This document shows positions 57,079 to 64,000 of a stretch of 64,000 nucleotides of DNA, in pieces. The position numbers and the translations under genes are program-made. The notes beneath the pieces were generated by a model. It was not told where the DNA came from, ran no database searches, and was given only the letters and a program-made list of their open reading frames with translations. Within the stretch, counting starts at the first letter, position 1. Every line of letters begins with the position of its first letter. The DNA comes from UBA7803 sp040219135 (lineage in GTDB: Bacteria > Pseudomonadota > Gammaproteobacteria > Pseudomonadales > Azotimanducaceae). Location: positions 310,001 through 374,000 of the forward strand of contig JAVJTA010000003.1 of assembly GCA_040219135.1 (NCBI GenBank), written 5' to 3'.

Positions 57079-57851
57079 GCAAACGTCTCATCGCCTGTCT
57101 GGACGTGCGCGACGGCAAGCTCGCCAAGAGCGTGAAGTTCGTCGACACGAAGGACATCGGCGATCCGGTCGAGAAAGCGCGGGAGTACTACCTCGACGGG
57201 CTCGACGAACTCGTCTTCTACGACATCACCGCCTCCAGCGACCGGCGCAACATCATGCTCGACGTCGTCGAGGCGGTGGCCGAACAGGTGTTCATCCCGC
57301 TGTCCGTCGGCGGTGGCGTCCGCTCGGTGGCGGATGCGACCGATCTGCGTCTGGCCGGCGCGGAGAAGATCAACGTCAATTCCGCCGCCGTGCAGCGACC
57401 GGCGCTCATCGCCGAATGTGCCGAAGCCATCGGCAACCAGAACGTGGTCCTGTCCATGGACATTCGCGCCGTGCCGGCGAGTGAGGTCTGTCCGTCCGGC
57501 TACGAGATCGTGATCAACGGCGGCCGCACCCCGGTGGGCCGCGACGCGCTGGCCTGGGCGCTGGAAGGCGAACGTCTCGGGGCCGGTGAGCTGGTGGTGA
57601 ACTCCATCGACGCCGATGGTACCCGGGATGGCTACGAACTCACTCTCACCGCCAAGCTCTCCGAAGCGGTGCGGATTCCGGTGATCGCCAGCGGCGGCGC
57701 CGGCACGCCCGAGCACCTCTACGAAGCGTTGACCGCGGGCAAGGCGGATGCGGCGCTGGTGGCGTCGATGGTGCACTACGGTGAGTATCGCGTGAGCGAA
57801 CTGAAACACTATCTCCACGACCGGGGCGTGAAGATGCGCATGCGCTGGTAG
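57072..57851 (+). CDS. hisF: Imidazole glycerol phosphate synthase, cyclase subunit
   Basis: A 259-residue (beta/alpha)8-barrel protein that closes the imidazole ring in histidine synthesis. Catalytic Asp11 (RLIACLDVRDGK) and a second Asp in VVLSMDIRAV near 131 are present, as are the phosphate sites LSVGGGVRS and IASGGAG. The stretch SVKFVDTKDIGDPVEK departs from the common GVNFVGLRDAGDPVE version, so a paralogous HisF is possible, though all catalytic residues are kept. Confidence 0.94.
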   Translation: MLSKRLIACLDVRDGKLAKSVKFVDTKDIGDPVEKAREYYLDGLDELVFYDITASSDRRNIMLDVVEAVAEQVFIPLSVGGGVRSVADATDLRLAGAEKINVNSAAVQRPALIAECAEAIGNQNVVLSMDIRAVPASEVCPSGYEIVINGGRTPVGRDALAWALEGERLGAGELVVNSIDADGTRDGYELTLTAKLSEAVRIPVIASGGAGTPEHLYEALTAGKADAALVASMVHYGEYRVSELKHYLHDRGVKMRMRW

Positions 57852-57896
57852 CCCCACAACCCTCCGCAGCAGGACGCGCGCGAGCGCGGAACGATC

Positions 57897-58865
57897 ATGA
57901 AAGCGATCAGAGTAGAGAACGACAGCCTCGTCTGGGCCGAAGCACCCACGCCGAAGCCGGGGCCCGGCGAAGTCCGCATTGCCGTTCGCGCGACGGCGGT
58001 CAACCGTGCCGATCTGGTGCAGCGCTCCGGCAACTACCCGCCGCCACCGGGGGCCAGCGACATTCTCGGCCTGGAGTGCGCGGGGGAAGTCGTCGAGGTC
58101 AGTGACGGGGTTTCCCGGGTTCGCCCCGGTGATCTGGTCTGCGCGCTGCTGGCCGGTGGCGGCTACGCCGAGCAGGTCGTGGTGCCGGCGGGACAGGTGT
58201 TGAAGGTGCCCGTCGGCCTCGACGCCACCCGGGCCGCGGCGATTCCCGAAGTTTTCGCGACCGCCTACCTGAATCTGTACATGGAAGCGGCGTTGGCCAA
58301 GGGCGAGCGGGTGCTCCTGCACGCCGGCGCCAGCGGGGTCGGTACCGCGGCCATTCAGATGTGCCGGGAATTCCACAATCCCTGCCTGGTCACCGCCGGG
58401 AGCCAGGACAAGATCCAGCGCTGTGTGGCTCTGGGCGCCGACGGCGGTGCGGATCGTCACGCCGGCGACTTCGAAGACACGGTGAGGGCCTGGACCGACG
58501 GCGGCGGCGTGGACGTGATCCTCGATCCCGTCGGCGGCGCCTATCTCGCGCAGAACCTGCGCTGCCTGAACACCGGTGGCCGGCTGGTGCTGATCGGACT
58601 GATGGGTGGGGCGCAGGCCGACGTCAACCTGGGGCTGCTGCTGGTGAGACGTCTGCGGGTGATCGGTTCCACGCTGCGGGCGCGGCCCGTCAGCGAGAAG
58701 GCCGCGGTCATGGATGCGCTGCGGGATCGGCTATGGCCGTTGTTCGAGTCGGGGGCCATTGAGCCGGTGATCGAGTCGGTGCTGCCGATTCAGGAAGCGG
58801 AGCAGGCGCATGCGCTGGTGGCCGGCAACGAAACGGTCGGCAAGGTGGTGATGACCGTCGGCTGA
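57897..58865 (+). CDS. Zinc-independent quinone oxidoreductase (PIG3-like MDR family)
   Basis: A 322-residue medium-chain reductase of the NAD(P)H:quinone oxidoreductase group. The GroES-like N-terminal domain (RADLVQRSGNYPPPPG, GLECAGEVVEV) is typical of the PIG3/TP53I3 type; the Rossmann domain carries the NADPH-binding HAGASGVGTAAIQ. Zinc-binding cysteines of alcohol dehydrogenases are absent. It probably reduces quinones or other carbonyls. Its 3' end overlaps, by 158 bp, the open frame of the convergent lipoprotein gene. Confidence 0.92.
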   Translation: MKAIRVENDSLVWAEAPTPKPGPGEVRIAVRATAVNRADLVQRSGNYPPPPGASDILGLECAGEVVEVSDGVSRVRPGDLVCALLAGGGYAEQVVVPAGQVLKVPVGLDATRAAAIPEVFATAYLNLYMEAALAKGERVLLHAGASGVGTAAIQMCREFHNPCLVTAGSQDKIQRCVALGADGGADRHAGDFEDTVRAWTDGGGVDVILDPVGGAYLAQNLRCLNTGGRLVLIGLMGGAQADVNLGLLLVRRLRVIGSTLRARPVSEKAAVMDALRDRLWPLFESGAIEPVIESVLPIQEAEQAHALVAGNETVGKVVMTVG

Positions 58866-59960
58866 GACTCGATGCCTGGCCCGGGGGCAGCACAGAACCC
58901 GACCAGGCGCGGCGCACCCGGGCCATGAAGCGTGATTCCGGCGGAACGTCGATGGTCCCGGCCAGAACCGAGACGAAGCCCGCGATGTCCGTGCTGGCGG
59001 CTTCGTGCCGGGCGATCGTGGCGAGCACCTTGACGAACTTGTCCTCCCGGATCAGAACGTAGCCGTGCAGATCGAACGGCTGGTAGCCCGGGTCCGCGAA
59101 CTCGCCTGAGATCTGCCGGCTCGGCGGGTCCATGGCGCTGGACCGCGGCGGCTCGACCACCGGTCCGATCCGCAGCGCGCGCAGCAGACCCCGGTCCTGC
59201 AGCCTCACCAGGTCTTCCCCCGCGCTCTGCAGTTCGGCGGCGAGAAGCGGTCCGGGTGAATCCCAGCTGCGGCTGCGGATCGGGTACACGAACACGTCGA
59301 CGTGACCGGCATTGCGGTCGGCGCGCCGGTAGCGGGCGTGGGCACCGAGCAGAGGGTCGCGAAAAATCTGCACGGCCTGGCGTTGCCAGACGTCGATTGT
59401 TTCCGGCAGCCGCAGCGCGCTGAAGTAGTCGCTCGCCTGCAGCGCGGCGTGCAGCGTCTGTGCCGTGAACGCCCGACGCGCCTGGAAGTCGCGCACCAGG
59501 CGCGATGCGAGGGTCGACGACAGGCCAGGGCTGGGCGATTCGCGTTCCCGACGCTTGTGCCCGCCGCCTGGCGCCTGCACCGGCAGCCGGTAGCTGAAGC
59601 TGTCCAGATACTGCCCGCGCCACAGCAGCCTGGCGCCGATGCTGGCGCCGACCAGGCCGCAGTGGCTGTCGTGGATCAGCTCGCCGTCGACGCTGAGCTG
59701 GTAGCCGCTGTCGACGGGGCCGACCGATACCGCAGCGAACGCGCCGGTTTCCGTCAGCGCCTGCGCGATCGCGGCGCGGTCGAGGGGGCCGGGCTCCGCC
59801 CCCGTCACCCCGATGGCCGGCCATCGTGCCGCATCGCCGTGATCGTCGGTCGCGGCAGAGGCGCCGATCACCGGGCTGACCGCGGGCATGGTACAGCCAG
59901 CCTGGACGGTTGCGGCGGCGAGCAGCGCCAGGGTCGCGAGGCGGCGACCCGGGCGGCCGC

Positions 59961-59964
<4 letters not shown>
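58708..59964 (-). CDS. Putative lipoprotein of unknown function, extended C-terminus
   Basis: A 418-residue frame starting at GTG 59962-59964, which overlaps the valS stop (GTGA). A signal peptide ends at VQAGC (Cys at ~24), an imperfect lipobox. The middle region looks like a genuine envelope protein (VDSGYQLSVDGELIHDSHCG, HVDVFVYPIRSRSW, PFDLHGYVLIREDKFVKV); the last phrase recalls CsiV-type outer-membrane proteins but I cannot assign the family. The final ~60 residues are Pro/Arg/Ser-rich and lie antisense to the quinone oxidoreductase end, suggesting a lost stop or frameshift near 58870-58930. Confidence 0.6.
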
Positions 59965-62739
<2,775 letters not shown>

Positions 62740-62750
<11 letters not shown>

Positions 62751-63306
62751 CCGGATCCTCGTCGTTGCCGAACTGCTCATCGATGGTAATGTGGATCTGC
62801 TCGCTCAGGCCCTTGAGCAGCGCCTGGCGCAGTTCCTCGGCGCGGCTCTGGACGACCTCCCGCAGCCAGTTCTGCACCGTTTCGTCGATGCGCACCTTGA
62901 GTGCCGCGTTCAGTTCGTCGGTGTGTTCCGGCGTCCACTCGGTCTGGTGCTGTTCGATGGCCTCGCGGGCCTGATCGAGCAGCGCGCGCGCCGACTCGCG
63001 CCACTCGTCCGACAGCAGCGCCTTGAAGATTTCGTCGTTGAGTCCCGACGCGCCGGGCGCCTCCTGGAAGTCGCCCTCGCCTGCGAGAAAGGTCTCGTTG
63101 ACGCTGACCCCGCCGTGCACCACGTCCTCGAGCAGCGGCACGTCTTCGTCGCCCTCTCGCGCGGGCGCCGGGGCGTCGTCGCTGTCCTTCACTTCGCGCT
63201 GCTCCGGGGGCAATCCATCGGGCTCCTCCAGCAGCGAGCGGATCGACTCCAGGTCGCCGAGCAGGCCGCTGGCATTGCGTCCGGGCTGGCGCTTGCCGTT
63301 GCTCAC
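62740..63306 (-). CDS. Acidic helical protein of unknown function between holC and valS
   Basis: A 188-residue protein. The first ~80 residues are hydrophilic and acidic (DSDDAPAPAREGDEDVP); the C-terminal half is predicted helical (ALLDQAREAIEQHQTEWTPE, LREVVQSRAEELRQALL). I do not recognise a domain. Genes of similar size sit between holC and valS in other Gammaproteobacteria, which argues that it is real. Its start overlaps holC and its end overlaps valS. Confidence 0.8.
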
Positions 63307-63740
63307 GCCGCTTCCCAGTCGTCCAGATGGTGGTCGAACAGGGGATAGCCGCGATCCCGATAGAACTTGTAGCGATCGCGGCCGGCTTCCCGGTTGGCGT
63401 CCACGACGATCTCGGCGACCCGATCGAAGCGGCCGAAGAAGGTGGGTATGTGATCCGACAGATTCACCAGAACGCCCTCCGGCTGCGCCGGGTCCTGCCA
63501 GCCGACGACCACGGGATCGCGGCCGGGCGCCTCGATCCGATCCTGGCGGATGTGCGGCACGAAGCGATGCTCCGGATAGTTCCAGAGCATGTCGTCCAGG
63601 TCGGCGGCGGCCGGCTCGTCGGTGACGTGGAGGTGTACCCGGTTGCCGCCACCCATGGCTTTCACCACCAGCCGGCAGGCGAAGCGGCAGGCGGCGTTGA
63701 AATCGACGTCCTCGAGGATGTAGAAGTCGACCCGGGTCAC
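63303..63740 (-). CDS. holC: DNA polymerase III chi subunit
   Basis: A 145-residue protein starting at GTG 63738-63740 (TRVDFYILEDVDFNAACRFA). The motifs ACRLVVKAMGGGNRVHLHV, DDMLWNYPEHRFVPH and PEGVLVNLSDHIP are typical of HolC. Chi contacts single-stranded DNA binding protein and, with psi (HolD, encoded at 39059), links it to the clamp loader. It overlaps pepA by four bases (GTGA). Confidence 0.95.
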   Translation of the reverse strand: MTRVDFYILEDVDFNAACRFACRLVVKAMGGGNRVHLHVTDEPAAADLDDMLWNYPEHRFVPHIRQDRIEAPGRDPVVVGWQDPAQPEGVLVNLSDHIPTFFGRFDRVAEIVVDANREAGRDRYKFYRDRGYPLFDHHLDDWEAA

Positions 63741-64000
63741 TCGGTCTCCTGAATCAGATAGCGGAACAGCATGCCCACCGGCCGGCCGGTGGCGCCCTTG
63801 GCGGCGCCGCCCTGGAAGCCGCTGCCGGCGATGTCCATGTGCGCCCACGGATACTTCTTCGTGAATCGCGCCAGGAAGCAGGCCGCGGTGATCGACCCGG
63901 CGCCGGGACTGCCGATGTTGGGAATGTCCGCGAAATTCGACTTCAGCATGTCCTGGTAGTCGTCCCACAGCGGCATGCGCCAGGCGCGGTCACCGCTCCA
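63737..64000 (-). CDS. pepA: Leucyl aminopeptidase PepA, C-terminal part (gene runs off the window)
   Basis: The last ~87 codons of a cytosolic M17 aminopeptidase. Visible are the final segments of the family: LWDDYQDMLKSNFADIPNIG, AGSITAACFLARFTK and the ending WAHMDIAGSGF...GATGRPVGMLFRYL, whose WAHMDIAG motif is characteristic. The active-site NTDAEGR region lies upstream beyond position 64000. It overlaps holC, matching the conserved pepA-holC-valS cluster. Confidence 0.95.
   Translation of the reverse strand, partial: WSGDRAWRMPLWDDYQDMLKSNFADIPNIGSPGAGSITAACFLARFTKKYPWAHMDIAGSGFQGGAAKGATGRPVGMLFRYLIQETE

Overview
The window is a continuous, GC-rich stretch of bacterial chromosome with tightly packed genes, many 4-nt ATGA/GTGA overlaps and very little intergenic DNA. 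Gene content and order point to a Gammaproteobacterium: rpsT-murJ-ribF-lspA-fkpB running into a pilus gene set ending in pilY1 resembles the Pseudomonas chromosome, and bamD/rluD-pgeF, holD-rimI-prfC, ilvIHC-pssA and pepA-holC-valS are classic gammaproteobacterial neighbourhoods. Sequence alone does not let me name the genus. I see no insertion sequence, prophage, CRISPR array or rRNA; one tRNA gene (Pro, anticodon CGG) is present.

Layout. 1-4959: a small unknown acidic protein, tRNA-Pro, then a minus-strand run ispB, secreted alpha/beta hydrolase, ABC ATPase and ABC permease. 5133-12190: housekeeping genes rplU-rpmA, obgE, proB, rpsT (opposite strand), murJ, ribF, lspA, fkpB. 12267-23132: a minor-pilin operon (PilE-like, FimU-like, PilV, PilW, PilX) ending in a giant PilY1 of 2375 residues and a PilY2-like protein. 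23242-25688: a translationally coupled HD-GYP/EAL pair (cyclic-di-GMP turnover). 25695-29473: a FimT-like pseudopilin and the PilR/PilS two-component system. 29573-32855: bamD, divergent rluD-pgeF, a DUF4124 protein. 33248-37887: ilvI-ilvH-ilvC-pssA-phhB. 37916-43116: DAHP synthase, holD-rimI, prfC, an orphan receiver protein, a SirB1-like protein. 43236-51871: FabY-type ketoacyl synthase, thiolase and moaB on one strand, facing a 1632-residue fused biotin-dependent carboxylase on the other. 51906-55359: TauE/SafE-family exporter, cysteine-dioxygenase-like cupin, LysR regulator, GST-like protein. 55375-64000: hemH, hisH-hisF, quinone oxidoreductase, a lipoprotein, valS, a small acidic protein, holC and the end of pepA.

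Functional themes. About 17 kb (12.3-29.5 kb) is devoted to type IV pilus assembly and its regulation, with a cyclic-di-GMP enzyme pair set between the adhesin/sensor PilY1 and PilSR. The two most unusual proteins are (i) PilY1, whose N-terminal ~1100 residues are an array of ~110-residue cadherin/VCBS-like repeats placed before the von Willebrand A and beta-propeller parts, and (ii) the single-chain carboxylase, ordered AccA-like, ~500-residue unassigned region, AccD-like, biotin carboxylase, biotinyl domain. Regulatory features that stand out are an intrinsic terminator abutting the obgE start codon, a structured ilvI leader, a palindrome-rich promoter before the carboxylase, and a possible leaderless hemH. 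All assignments come from reading sequence and recalled family motifs; no database search was run.
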